NCBI GenBank assembly: GCA_038373885.1
Contig: JAWZYV010012253.1
Span: 186,001 to 250,000, forward strand
Length of the DNA stretch: 64,000 nucleotides
DNA from: Cheiracanthium punctorium
Taxonomy: Eukaryota; Arthropoda; Arachnida; Araneae; Cheiracanthiidae
Direction of reading: 5' to 3'
Positions 22,111 through 33,479 of the stretch are shown here, piece after piece. Made by a program: the position numbers and the translations under genes. Numbering within the stretch: the stretch's first letter is position 1; the number at the start of each line of letters is the position of its first letter. The notes beneath the pieces are model-generated. The model was given only the letters and a program-made list of their open reading frames with translations. It was not told where the DNA came from and made no database searches.

Positions 22111-23040
22111 CTACAACTTGCCAAAAACGTCTTTTGAAATAGTGATAAATGTTAGGTCTGGGATACAAAACTCAAGAACCAATCAGTATTGGTCCGAAGC
22201 AGGAAAAAATTCCTAAGGGCCTGGCCTGACCACTAGAAACTAGAGAGTACCTCGTCACTACATTGGGCTCCCTCTTGTGTTCCCTGGAGGTCCTGAAAAG
22301 GCATATGGTTTGTGAGTGACGTCTGCCATCCTCCTCTTCCATGGAATACCGTGAGAAGGATAAATAGTTTCTTTTAAAGTCGGGAAATACTGATAGTTTC
22401 CCCGTATTTTTCACCCAGGTCAGGCCTTCAGTATAGGTTTTAAAGGGGAAATAGGAGTTTCTCTTTCAGTTCAGGTGAAACGGTGAACGAGGGAATACCT
22501 CATTTCTCAACAGCTGCTTTATGTGATGGGAAAAGGCATCTTTAGAATTCTAGGGAAAAATTGACAGCGTTTCTCTCTAATAGAGATAAAAGAGAAATAA
22601 AATAATGTAGTTTGAACCAGGGTTTTTTTCGCAAACTGTGCTCGGGACAAACCTCACACTTGTAACAATTGAGCTTAGTAATGCAATTTCAGTTCCGATT
22701 TTGCTTAGTAATGCAATTTTGTGTATATCAAAAAATCAAAATGTAAAAAATTTGGGAAGGAAACAAGTACCCCCTTGTCCCCTGCTCTAAGAACGCATAC
22801 GGCCTTGTCCAGCGATATGGTGCTAGTTTAGATTAGAAACTACCACTATAGTGACGGCCTCGCTCTAATTCTCTGGACTCATACTCGCAAAGTACTCCAT
22901 GGAATTACACAAGTTGCTCGGTCAAACTCAAAGAGGCTCATAATTCTCCATAGGAAATGCCATGCAACCACACATGCGTCGTACACTTTGTCCGTCGTTA
23001 TGTGTTTCAGCATAGAATACGAAAGAAAAAGGCTTACAAA

Positions 23041-23103
23041 TATCAAATACCAAGCATAACTCTCCGGTGTGGGAACAGTCCGAACAAAGACAGCTTTCAT
23101 GAC
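23041..23103 (-). CDS. Candidate first coding exon (unrecognised)
   Basis: On the minus strand an ATG in acceptable context (purine at -3) opens 21 codons, MKAVFVRTVPTPESYAWYLI and one more, which end at a gtaagc donor. The natural-looking composition in AT-rich DNA is the only support. There is an in-frame stop upstream, so it would have to be a starting exon. No promoter motif is evident. Confidence 0.2.
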
Positions 23104-23837
23104 AAAGTCAGTGTTGAACAATTATGGTACACAGTGCTCTGTTTTCGAAATACAGCTATAAAAAATGTTCATAGCAGGATTTAAAACGTCAGCTAGCAAA
23201 GTTAATTCTTTGGAGGAGACAGGTTTACCAACAACATCCTTTAAAAACTATTATCTTCCGCATACGACTCACAGTAATCCCATGAAATATTTGTAAGAAC
23301 CAGCGCATGATCTGTTAATTTTTTAGTATTTCTAAAAAATTTTTATTATTTCTTAAAAGAAAACTGTACACAGAATATTATTAGTACTACAATAATATTT
23401 AGAATTTTTATTAGTTCTCAATGCGAAATTAGAATGTTTTAAGAATTTAACTGTACGAAATTCATAAAGGCAGTATTTAAACGTTTTGGAAAGGAAAAAA
23501 AATAAAAATAGTTTGATGTGTGTGTGTGTGTGGATTTATTTGGTTTGATTTTAAAGGCCGTTTAAATATTTGTAGTATTGAGACGAAATGAATAAACTTG
23601 TGTTTCTCGCGGGATTTTAATTCTTTAATCTGCAATGAACACCACTATGAAAAAAAAACCATTTAACTGAAATATAATTTTTAAAATCTCAATTGGACGT
23701 CAAACTGTAGGATAACTACAGAGCTTTGATGATCTCATAAAAAATATGCTATAAATTTTAAAAACGGTATGCTTGTTTTGACATAAACTAATAAATTAAA
23801 ATATTTTCTGGAAACGATTATCATTCAAATCATCTCA

Positions 23838-23859
23838 TATATATATATATATATATATT

Positions 23860-23886
<27 letters not shown>
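23838..23886 (+). repeat. Compound (TA)n(GA)n microsatellite
   Basis: About ten TA units run directly into about eleven GA units. It is a simple repeat with no neighbouring gene. Confidence 0.97.
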
Positions 23887-23890
<4 letters not shown>

Positions 23891-23899
23891 TTTAAAAAA

Positions 23900-25400
23900 A
23901 TGCACAAACAAGTTCTTAGAAAAGCATAAAAAATCACAGTATCATTAACAAATAAACATTATCTCATATCTCATTATATTAATAAAATAACCGTATAATC
24001 TATACAAATATCTATATACAAAATAATACTACTAATTAAAAAAAGCACTGTTAATGCAGACTAAAACTATAACTTTAAGAAAAAGGAAAATAAATACAGC
24101 TGTGATTAAAATGATAAAATATAACACATATTTAAAGATAATTTGTTTAGTTTATAAACGAGAAACAAAAATTAAAATAATCAATTGAATTATCCAGTTA
24201 AAAGAATATTCTTTTTCATTAGAATTACATCAAGGTTATTTCATTAAATAATAAGAAATTTCGGAATATGATATCTTCTTTTTATGTAAACCACCTCATT
24301 CAATAACCAAGGTAAACAAAATGCTCAATGTCGGTCAAAGCTATAGAGATGAAACACGTGATGTGGAAAGCAAATTGGTTCATTGTCGTGATCTTCCAGT
24401 TTTCCACATTGTTCTTGCTTAGATACATTGTTTGCCAAAAACATCTCATTTCCTCAAAAAGAAAAATGATAAGGGAGTATGCATCGGCTATTTTTATTTT
24501 GTTCGAATACAATGATAAAATTGTATAACTAAGCATGGATGCAACACAAGATTCCCTTTTCCCGGAAGTAGGAACTCCACGTGAAAGTTGAAATACCACA
24601 AGAGTGAACTTTAATCGGTCGTTCCTAAATTTGTCTCTGCGTAAGTTTCACCTGTTTAACTTTAATAAAATTAGAACATATTCATGTGTGAATGAAATGT
24701 TTGAATCATTAGTTTAAGAATTAGTGTTTCGGTGTTAAAAAGCCATTTCAAAAAAATTAAATAAGATATCGTCCCATTAAAACTGAAATAAAATTCCAAT
24801 GTTTACATGGATTTCTTCAACTGTATAGATTGGGATTAAGAAGACACCACACAAAACAGGAGATCGCCGCCTGCGATCCCCAACAGTTAAAGATCTTTTA
24901 AAAAATGTGCATCAAAGCTAACGAATATTTGTATTTTTACTTATACAAATATATTTGTATTTTTACTCCGAACAAGATTTATTAAATGGTGAACCAACTG
25001 GTCGCCTTAGGCGGCTAGTAATGAATCAAAAGGTACACTTTTTAAAAATTATGTAAAACTGTGCCGTGTGTTGATATTTCAGTCAGCTCTACAAAGGCGG
25101 CGTGTAAAGATTAAATGTTCAATCCTGATACTTTTAATTTGTATAAGTAGTTACAACAATTTACTGAGTTAATATTGGATAGCACCAACTATTTTTACTC
25201 GATTGGAACAAATGTTTGTTTCTAACGAGTGTTAACGTAAAGGATCTACCGTATAGGAGGCTTCAAAAATGCTTAGGTTAATGGACTCGAGAGTTAATTA
25301 TCTCTTTATTGCAAATCTGAGAAAAACACAGTTTACTTACATAATTTTAACAGATTTCAAAAACTCTACTATTTCTACCCTCAGCTCAAATTAGTTAATT
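23900..25400. other. AT-rich desert
   Basis: AT-rich, no bounded repeat. A short direct repeat of TATTTGTATTTTTACT occurs near 24928-24966. Open frames of up to 99 codons around 24300-24600 overlap on both strands and look accidental. Confidence 0.5.
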
Positions 25401-25406
25401 CACGTT

Positions 25407-25443
25407 ATGTCATTATGCGGTATTTTTTACCGCATAATGACAT
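25407..25443. repeat. Perfect 16-bp stem hairpin
   Basis: The arm ATGTCATTATGCGGTA is followed by a five-T loop and then its exact reverse complement. It stands alone, with no flanking inverted-repeat element. Confidence 0.95.
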
Positions 25444-25562
25444 CAGTCATAAGTTTTCCCTTGCACTTTAAACAAGCATCCGCAATCATCCCCACTATTT
25501 ATAGAATTCTCAAATGAAATTGCTTTCAAACATCAGATTGTACAGTATGCAATTCAGCAATG

Positions 25563-25565
25563 TTA

Positions 25566-25602
<37 letters not shown>

Positions 25603-25604
25603 TT
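25563..25604 (+). repeat. (TAA)n microsatellite
   Basis: About thirteen uninterrupted TAA/ATA units. Confidence 0.97.
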
Positions 25605-26706
25605 TTTAAAATCTATGTTTGAAATTGGCCTTTTTATGGAATGATGCAACAAACACATTTGAGTTAATAAACCCTTAAAGGCAAGAATGAGTCAAAATAA
25701 ATAAATAAATAAATCTTTATTATCTTAACTTTGTAGTTTGGTTTTTACTCATTCAAAATAATATTTTTCGTATTATTTTTTCGTAATTATTTTTAAAATC
25801 AAAGTTGTTGACATCCCAAGAGTTAATTATTAATTACAAATTACCCGTTAGAATGAGACAACATTTTTATTTTATTTAACAACTCCCGTAATCGTTAAAT
25901 TTCTCTCCCTAATTACACAAATACGAGCATGCATTTAATAAATGCATTCCACGTACACAAACAGCAAAGATCATTTTTCAAGTGTTCCAAGCTTGCGCAA
26001 TTTAAATATTTGATGAGAACAATATACACCAATCAATATATTCCAATCATTTATTTAGTAGAGGGAAACAACTTCATTTGCTAAGTGACGCGTAATTGTA
26101 TTACAGAAGAGTGTAGGCTTAATTTCATCATCATTAATTGAGTTGCATTGAGTGGCCAAGATATTCCACGATAACAATCCCAGTTTTTTCATTGTGATTC
26201 TATCCATGTCTTGGGCTTTTAATACAGATAGATCTTCTCGACAAGAGGATATCACTTACATAAACCATTCGGGGATGAACGTTTATACGACGAGGTGCAA
26301 CTATTAAAGATGACACAGGTTTCTTGATATGTAATTAAATGCAACAGTAACCGGGGATGCGTCAAAACCCCACAAGTTGATCGGAACGGACGAATAGAAA
26401 GTAACATGGTCCAGACCAGTTACTTCTTTCTTGAAGTTCGTAAATGAAAGCTAGTTGTTTTGGTGATTTGATTGAAGTTCTTGGAGAGATTTGCTTCCAA
26501 ACCCGCTTCTAAACGATTTAGTAAATGTTATGCTATATATTGCAATACTAAGCCATTTTGGATAAGAAATACACTCATTGTTTCGTATTTTTCTAAACTT
26601 TCAGTCATGCTTGTTAAACGTATCACAAAAATAAATATATAAATAAATAGTAAAAGTAAAATAAAATAAATAAATAAAAGTTTCATTTTCCTCTTAGAAA
26701 AATTAA

Positions 26707-26985
26707 CCCATTACACCCAGCGATCTATTTTTTGACGATCGCAAAATGTGTAATTCGCAAAAATATTTAAACATTCATTTACTTTCGTATTTTAATTTCT
26801 CGAATAATAAATCCGATTTTCAAAAAATACTCAGCGATAGCTAAGTAAAATGTGAATATTTCATTGTTTTATTAATATTTTTAGAAAATAAATACATTCT
26901 TAATACCCATAAATGTCGGATATTTATTTATTACTCCATCCACACAAATTGGAGAATGTGCTGAAAAAAGTCTGGTGCTAATGGA
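26707..26985. mobile_element. TTAA-flanked MITE, piggyBac-type (family 2)
   Basis: The 279-bp unit lies between TTAA at 26703-26706 and TTAA at 26986-26989. The left end CCCATTACACCCAG pairs with the right end reversed, TCCATTAGCACCAG. The interior is AT-rich with no coding frame. The target and the CCC-type terminus suggest piggyBac. It is a separate family from the foldback MITE. Confidence 0.72.
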
Positions 26986-26989
26986 TTAA

Positions 26990-28019
26990 TGGTATTAATT
27001 TTCAAATCAATAATATTAGACTTTTTACGGTTTCGCATTTTTTATTAAAGATATTTGCATACTTTTTAATTTATTTTCATATATCTAAACATCTAATGAA
27101 TACTACTTGCATAACTGGCGTCTAAAATGTTTTTACTAAACGAGTTAGAAAATGTTTCAATTTTAATTATTAAGTGAGAACGTGGCGATCTTTCTATACA
27201 GAAATTGTAACATTCCTATTGAAAGTAATTATCGATACACCTAAATCTGAAATAAGATATTTCATCACTTTATAAAAATACTCTCTCCGCTTTTCTTTTT
27301 TCCCACAATTAACTGATTTTTTTTTTTTTTTTCGTTCTAATGCTTCTTTATTCATGTTTCTGTCTTAAATTAAAAATTTTACTTATGGCAAACGAATATA
27401 AATAAAAAAGCAGGATCAAATGATTGTGGGTTGTTTATTCAATAATTTGAATTACGTAAAATCAATTACTTAACGCTTTACTAAATTCTGTAGTGTGATC
27501 AGTCTCTAAAATCTGATTTAAATGAAAAACAGTAGAAGTTAAAAAATAATAATATAAAAAATAAAAGCTTACACAATTTATTTTAATTTTTTACAGATTA
27601 TCCTGTGATTTCTATCTACTTGAAAAACGAGCATTGAATTATTTTTTTCTAATTTGATCAGACATGCATAACATTGCTGTCATTTCTGAAAAAAAATTTA
27701 TGATTAACTCAATGAAAAAATGTTCATTTTAAAAATGATATTAATTTCATAAACACTTTACATATATAACACTCGAAGTGCTATTAAGCAATTCTCGAAG
27801 TTTCAAAGTGACGCGTGTTTTTAAGTCAAATGTTCCATAGAAAACGGTGATGTTGAAATCGTCTATGAGAAATTCAGTTTTTAGATGATTAACTAAAAAG
27901 GTGCCTTTTTTGCGGCCTAATACAATTGATATTACAGATCAGCGTTCGAGAAACACCGTAGTAGTTGACTTAATTTTTTAAAAAACATTTTGAAGGGTGC
28001 TTGAACTCACCCACGATGA
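26990..28019. other. AT-rich desert
   Basis: Long A/T tracts and no recognisable feature. Confidence 0.5.
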
Positions 28020-28027
28020 GATAAAAC

Positions 28028-28279
28028 CATGGGCGCCGCTAGAATTTTTTTATCAGTGTGGGCAAAATGTCAGAGCAAAACGTATGCGCACATATATACG
28101 CGTTTTAGTATTTCTGTAGATTGTGATTAAATTTAAGTAAAATTATACTGGTTTGTTTGCATCAACCAAAAAATTATGATCAGATTTCAGATTTTATATA
28201 GTTATGTATAATTTTGCAGGATTTCCTCACACAAGGGTGGGCATTTGTCCACCCTTGCCCATAGCTGCCGGCGCCCATG
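28028..28279. mobile_element. hAT-type MITE, CATGGGCGCCG family
   Basis: The left end CATGGGCGCCGCTAG pairs with the right end reversed, CATGGGCGCCGGCAG. A perfect 8-bp duplication gataaaac flanks it (28020-28027 and 28280-28287). At 252 bp with an AT-rich middle, it has no coding frame. This is one of the cleanest insertions in the window. Confidence 0.93.
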
Positions 28280-28287
28280 GATAAAAC

Positions 28288-29200
28288 AGAAAAATGAAAG
28301 ACGACTTCCTTCCATCTATCAATTCGAGAAATTCTATGCATGCTACTGTAAAATATCCCGTATATTTTTGCGAGTCGTGACTTTCAAAAAATTCTGCAGG
28401 ATTAATTGGTGAAGGTCATCAACAGATCCCGATCAATGCAACTGCGGGTCCTTTGTAAAAGAAAGTATTAGGCCCACACTATAAATTCCCTCCCTTTCTT
28501 CCTAAAAAAATTATAATTCGTATAGTCTGGAAAGTTTAAATATACCCCCCCCCCTCCAAACAAGAAATTTTATTTTAAGTACTAGTCTGAAATAAATATA
28601 TATATATAGCATCGAAATGCCATAATAACTGAGCATTACACAGATTTTAGAAAATGTTTTGAATAAAATTAGTTTATACAAGTGTAAATTTGAATTATTT
28701 TCATTGTTCTTACTTCATACCGATTTTGTTTTCTTTTTCGTAAATCTTTTGTACTTTTTTTAAAATAAAAAAATTTAAGATTTTGGAGTCCTAAAATCTG
28801 TGAGCTCTGGGCAACTGTCCGTTTGCCCTGCCTGTAATAGGACACTGGTTATCAAAGTATCATGTCTGTATGTAAGGATGATCCAAAATATTTTCTCTAT
28901 TTTTGAAGAGTCAATGTGCATAACTGATATGCATAAGATTGTAAAAAATTCTTAATATCCCCCTCCCCCCACACCACCCAACCTTTTCCGAACAATAAAA
29001 GCTCACTCGCATCTTTTCCCAATTGCGAATTTAATAAAAGCTGAATACTATCTCCAACGAAAATCGTTCACGCTTTCGTTATAGTTAACTGCCACCCCAA
29101 AATGAACTTGGGCAAAAATGAAACGAGAGAGAGAGAAAAGTGGCTATGCAACCGAGGTAACAACAACTACTTCCAATTAACCAGCTGATTTATTCCGACC
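28288..29200. other. No feature seen
   Basis: AT-rich DNA with C-runs near 28548 and 28962. The words GAGCAACTGTCC...TTTGCC...GCC.GTAATAGG near 28810-28845 recur near 31620-31655, so the two places share a diverged repeat of unknown type. Confidence 0.4.
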
Positions 29201-29560
29201 CAAACAACAGGAATTAAATGAGATCGTGCCACTCCATAAAACGATCAAAAGGATGGGGGGAGGACCGCAATCCTTCCAAGTGTTCCCACTGGCCTCTTGG
29301 TGAACCAAAAGAGGATGACCTGGGGGAGCTAGAAAATTGGAAGGCAGATATCAGGTAGGGGTGCTTCTTTTTCTACGGATCCACTTTGCGGAAAAGCAAT
29401 TCTTTTCTGCTCCCCTTCGAGCAAGAAATACCGCAGTTATCACCTGAAGAATGAAACTGATGCATGGTACGGGTTCCGCCCTATTTTCTCTTGTGTTGAG
29501 AACTCGGGAGAGGAGCTCTAATCTGTTCTGAAACTCGAAGAAATGATATTTGTGAAGCAG
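29200..29560 (+). CDS. Candidate 5' region and first exon of a gene
   Basis: A more balanced, apparently unique stretch ends with ATGATATTTGTGAAGCAG (MIFVKQ, 29543-29560) directly before a textbook donor gtaaga. Very short first coding exons of this kind are common in arthropod secreted and cuticle genes, so this is a plausible start. A further open stretch upstream (29218-29346) encodes KEDDLGELENWKADI just before tcag/gtaggg. Upstream ATGs exist. No TATA box or product can be assigned. Confidence 0.25.
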
Positions 29561-29899
29561 GTAAGAATACTTTCTTCAGATTTTAGTACATTCCTCCCTG
29601 TTATTAGAGAATGGGAATCGATCCTGCTTGCAGGATTTTTAGACCTGTTTAGTACAACCATGGAGACGAAATAACTAGCTTTAGTTTAAGTTAAATGCAA
29701 AAAATGAATTCTGCTAAGATGAACCTTTTAAAACCGCATTTCAACTTTTATGAACAGTTAATGGGGGGGGGGGGAGTACTTGTCTGTCATAGAGGCCTGC
29801 GAGCTTGCTTGACAACAAAAACACTAACCCTTTGAGTACATCTGACAGCGAACGGCTTCCCCCTTATCAGGCTTTTAGGAAAGCTAAGACACTGGACGT

Positions 29900-30940
29900 T
29901 TCCAATGTACTATGGGTTCACAGTGTTTGCATGATCCTCTGCGGGAAAAGCAACATACCTTCCCAGGAAGACATAAGTTAAGACAACTTAGATGTCTTAC
30001 TACTCTATGCTTATGTTTTATATGCCGTAAAACTACAGAATGAAACACAGAAACTCCATAAGCAGTGTGCGTTGCTACACTGGCATTGTACATGGCTGCA
30101 AAGATTACGCCAAGTCGCAGCTATGCTTTTAAAGCTCGTGAAGCGTGAATGTCGAAATAAATAATAACAAAAACAGTAACACTCAAAATTTTTTCTAACA
30201 ATAATTTTAATTATTAATTCAAATACCCATTAATTTTCCGAGATTTTACCACCACTATCTATGAAATGGTTCGATTGTTTAACGGCGGATTTTCGGACAC
30301 AACTATTATAAACGAATACAAGAAAAAATTGCCAGAGACCATTAAAAGAAAGTATACATCTTTACAAACTTAACTTCACTAAAACCCAGGGCAGAGCAGC
30401 ACTGACCTGTAGGAGAACACGGCAGCCGCAAAACTAGGAGCCCCACCCTGCCAGTTGGCCCCATTTTTTTACAAGATTCTAAATAACATCAAAATTTCAG
30501 AGCCAAAGTTGTTATGAAGATCGTGCTTCAAAAGACTGTAGGGAACTTTAGAGGTCTTATTGACACTCGTGAGAATTGTAAAACCCAGGAAATAATATTA
30601 TATGAGGAAATGATATTTGCCGAAAAGAGTCAGCAATATTTATCACGCAATTAAAAAGCAAAATAATTCATAAAACCTTAAGTCAGTTACGTTTACTGTT
30701 AGCAAGAATGTACAGAACAGTTGGTGAAAAAACAGTACTTGATTTTTGTAGTTGGTTATTAAACTTTTACAACATGACATTCACTAAAATTTAATTTTAA
30801 CTAACATCAGAATAAATATTATACATATTTCGATAAATAAATGTAAATACTGGGAATCATCTTACCAATGGTTGGTTTTCAGAATGAGTATAAAGGATTT
30901 ACCTAAAACAAAAAGCAAAAAGTTAGTCACAAGAAAAGTA
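29900..30940. other. No feature seen
   Basis: Mixed unique-looking and AT-rich sequence. A CTAACCCTTTGAGTACA start at about 29826 resembles a TTAA-family end but has no partner. The small open frames show no domain. Confidence 0.4.
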
Positions 30941-30951
30941 GATAAATGAAT

Positions 30952-31086
30952 CAGGCACGTAGCCAGAAAAAAAATTCGGTGAGGTAGAATTTCTCACCAA
31001 ATGATTATTTTAATTTTGTTTAAAAAAAATCCAAATTTTGAGGAGGAAGCAACTTCTCCCCTGTTCTACAACCTGGCTACGTCCCT
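30952..31086. mobile_element. hAT-type MITE, GTAGCCAG family
   Basis: The left end CAGGCACGTAGCCAG pairs with the right end reversed, AGGGACGTAGCCAG. It is flanked by aaatgaat and aaatgaaa, an 8-bp duplication with one difference. At 135 bp it is one of the shortest elements here. It shares its ends with 1289-1460 and more distantly with 717-885. Confidence 0.82.
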
Positions 31087-31765
31087 AAATGAAATACATT
31101 TTGTAATAAGCATTTAAAGAATTTTATAACTGTTTCCTCTATAGAAATAGATGTGACTTTTTAACTTCAAAATTAAAATAATAAGAGTATGAATGTCTGA
31201 ATAACATTTTTAATTCTATGATACTGATTAATACGTAAAGGATTTCTCATTTACAAGAAAAACAAATTTATATATTTCACTACATACAAATTTAAATTTT
31301 CTTTCAAATAATATAGAATTTGTTTATTGCATAGTAATTAGCACATTATTAATTAACTTTGAGTATAATATTACGATAAATAATGCATGGAGAAACATTT
31401 GCGAAAGTAAATGCAGTAGAAACTGCTTTAATTTTATTTTTCCTTTCTCCTAAAATATACCGCAAAAAAAATATTGATTTGAATTGTTTTCATTTCTGGT
31501 ACTTCACGGTTAAAAAATAATATAACTTTTGATAATTTTTAAAAAATCTTCTGTAATGTTATAGAATTCTTAAAAGTGGAAAAATGTAAGATTTATGGGC
31601 CTTTAAAATCCGTCAGCCCTGAGCAACTGTCCCATTTGCCTTGCCAGTAATAGGGCAATGCAATGCCCAAGTGCCTATGAGATAAGCAGGACCTGACGTT
31701 AACCAAAATTATTTCGATCCCATACTTTTCCGATAATCGGGATTCCAGAGTATTCATTGTATTAA

Positions 31766-32216
31766 CCCCTTAACGCGCAGTGTTCCAGCTCTGGGAACAC
31801 CAAACTCTGACGTTTTGACTGTTTCCAGTCACGAAGAATAGATATGATTTCTATAAAAGTAGTTGCGGGTGACATAGCTCCACGAGAATCCTTTGCTTTT
31901 CAGCACGTCATTTCCCGTAAAAAATTTGTCACGATTACTTTTGAAGAGCACTGACATCTGCTGAAAAATGAATAAATGCAAGAACAGCTGGATACATTGC
32001 CCAATGCTGAAAAACGGGCAGCCGTTGTCATCGCTCGACTTAGCTACCAGCAAGATGGCGGACGATCGAAACGTTTATCGCGTGCCACAGATCTAGAGAC
32101 CCTTTTTTTGACGCAGCTGGCTGTGCCGATCGTCCGCCATCTTGCTGGTAGTTAAGTCGAGCGATGACAACGGCTGCCCTTTTTTCAGCAATGGGAAAGG
32201 GTTGCGCCTCAAAGGG
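31766..32216. mobile_element. piggyBac-type foldback MITE (copy 2, arm deleted)
   Basis: It lies between TTAA at 31762-31765 and TTAA at 32217-32220, and is collinear with 6379-6890. After GACGCAGCTGGCTGTGC the right arm resumes at CGATCGTCCGCCATC, so about 60 bp including the loop-proximal part of the right arm is missing. That shortens the palindrome. It is in the same orientation as copy 1. Confidence 0.88.
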
Positions 32217-32381
32217 TTAACGACGGTATTTGTTGTAAAGTGAAATGCCATGTGATAGAACTAGAGAAAATTCGCCAAAACAAACATGGACGGTCAAAGA
32301 ATGACTGAATGAAAGACACCGACCCTTCTTCTCTGAGGTCGTCTACCGGCGGGTGGATTTCAAGGCTGTATTAATAATATT

Positions 32382-32499
32382 TTAGAGGTAAATAACGAAC
32401 CGGGAAATCCCAGCGGAAGCAAAATATGGGACACACCCCGCTGAAAACAGTTCGAGACGGTGGCAGCCTGCCTCACGACTCAGTCCGCACGCAGTACAG
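32382..32499 (-). CDS. Candidate terminal exon after a strong acceptor
   Basis: On the minus strand a long pyrimidine tract (ttttttcctctctctg...gggacag) precedes a frame of 38 sense codons and a stop, including GLSREAGCHRLELFSAG. The region is GC-richer than its flanks. I do not recognise the product, and the cysteine-rich, low-charge sequence is not strongly protein-like. The acceptor is the best evidence. Confidence 0.22.
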
Positions 32500-32808
32500 C
32501 TGTCCCAGAGATACAGAGAGAGGAAAAAATGAATATGAAAGGGTGTTTTCAGGCATCTGCGGCACGACGTGAGCATCTATTGTGTAGCAATAACGAAAAA
32601 AAATTAGCTACATTTTCATAAATAATTGCAGTTTACGATTTTTAGATTGCATACGGTGATATAACATGCAGAGAAATGGCAGCGAGCGAGAGAGAAAGAA
32701 AGAAAAAACCATAATGATTTGGAACTTAATTTTAAGATAATCGTATACGTGCGTATTCATAATTACTTATACGCGTGTCATAAAATACATGAACTGCATT
32801 TGTATACA

Positions 32809-32977
32809 CAGTGGAACCTCTCAAGTTTGATACCTCGATAACTTGGACACCTTGCTAAGTTGGACACTTTTCTGGGCAACAGAGCTTGTCCATAATATAC
32901 CTCTATAAGTTGATACCTCTGAAAGTTGGACACTTTTTGATGGAACCGCATGTGTCCAACTTACAGAGGTTTCACTG
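32809..32977. mobile_element. pogo/Tigger-type MITE (169 bp)
   Basis: The left end CAGTGGAACCTCTCAAG pairs with the right end reversed, CAGTGAAACCTCTGTAAG. Internal repeats of AAGTTGGACAC follow, typical of pogo/Tigger-like ends. TA follows the right end, while the left flank reads CA, probably a mutated TA. Confidence 0.8.
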
Positions 32978-33020
32978 TATAAACTTGTTGCATGCAGCTG
33001 AAAATTTAAAAATCTGCTGT

Positions 33021-33473
33021 ACGTCGACCAATGGCCGAGTGCATATGACACTAAACATTGTAACATAGCTGAAGTGTGCAGCTCAAATGTTCCGGACTAT
33101 TGCGAGGCTGTTAATCTAACGGCAGTAGCGGAACCAGGGGAGGGGCTAGGGGGCTTCAGCCCCCCTCCCAAAGGAGACTGCTAAAGTGTAACATTCTGCC
33201 TTATTATACACTTTAAATAGCTAAAATGATCATATTTTATTACTTAGCCCCTCCCAAAAGCATGCACATTGGTTTAGACTAAAACTTTGATTTATAGTGC
33301 CTTTTAATTGGGTGAAATAAGCTTTTTTAAAAATTTAGCCCCTCCCCAAAAAATTTCTGGATCCGCCACTGTAACGGTCTAGAATTTTTGTTCTGTTTTC
33401 TCCAGATGTAACGTGAATACGCGTTAGAACACTCTAAAAAGTGTTCCGTCGAAAGCATAGGCAGATAGCCCCC
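33021..33473 (+). mobile_element. tRNA-derived SINE, family 2 (copy B, split by a hAT element)
   Basis: The head GTCGACCAATGGCCGAGTGC and the body up to TTAATCTAACGG match copy A at 5418-5618. After the 249-bp insertion at 33123-33371 the SINE resumes with TAACGGTCTAGAATTTTT and continues to GAATACGCGTTAGAAC. It is more diverged than copy A. Confidence 0.87.
33123..33371 (-). mobile_element. hAT-type MITE, CAGTGGCGGATCCAG family (copy 2)
   Basis: A 249-bp element, the same length as 11791-12039 and in the opposite orientation. Its ends are CAGTAGCGGAACCAG and, reversed, CAGTGGCGGATCCAG. It interrupts SINE family 2 at TAACGG, and that 6-bp word is repeated on both sides. The last two bases of the usual 8-bp hAT duplication differ or have mutated. 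The SINE copy at 5418-5618 gives the uninterrupted site. Confidence 0.92.
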
Positions 33474-33479
33474 GTACAA

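Noticed and set aside
22172..22414. 80-codon minus-strand frame with an acceptor-like and a donor-like site inside
   Set aside because: The donor (gtactc) is non-consensus and the frame shows no family resemblance.
26055..26255. 66-codon minus-strand frame containing AQDMDRITMKKLGLLSWN
   Set aside because: Looks somewhat protein-like, but it has no splice sites, domain or repeat context to support it.
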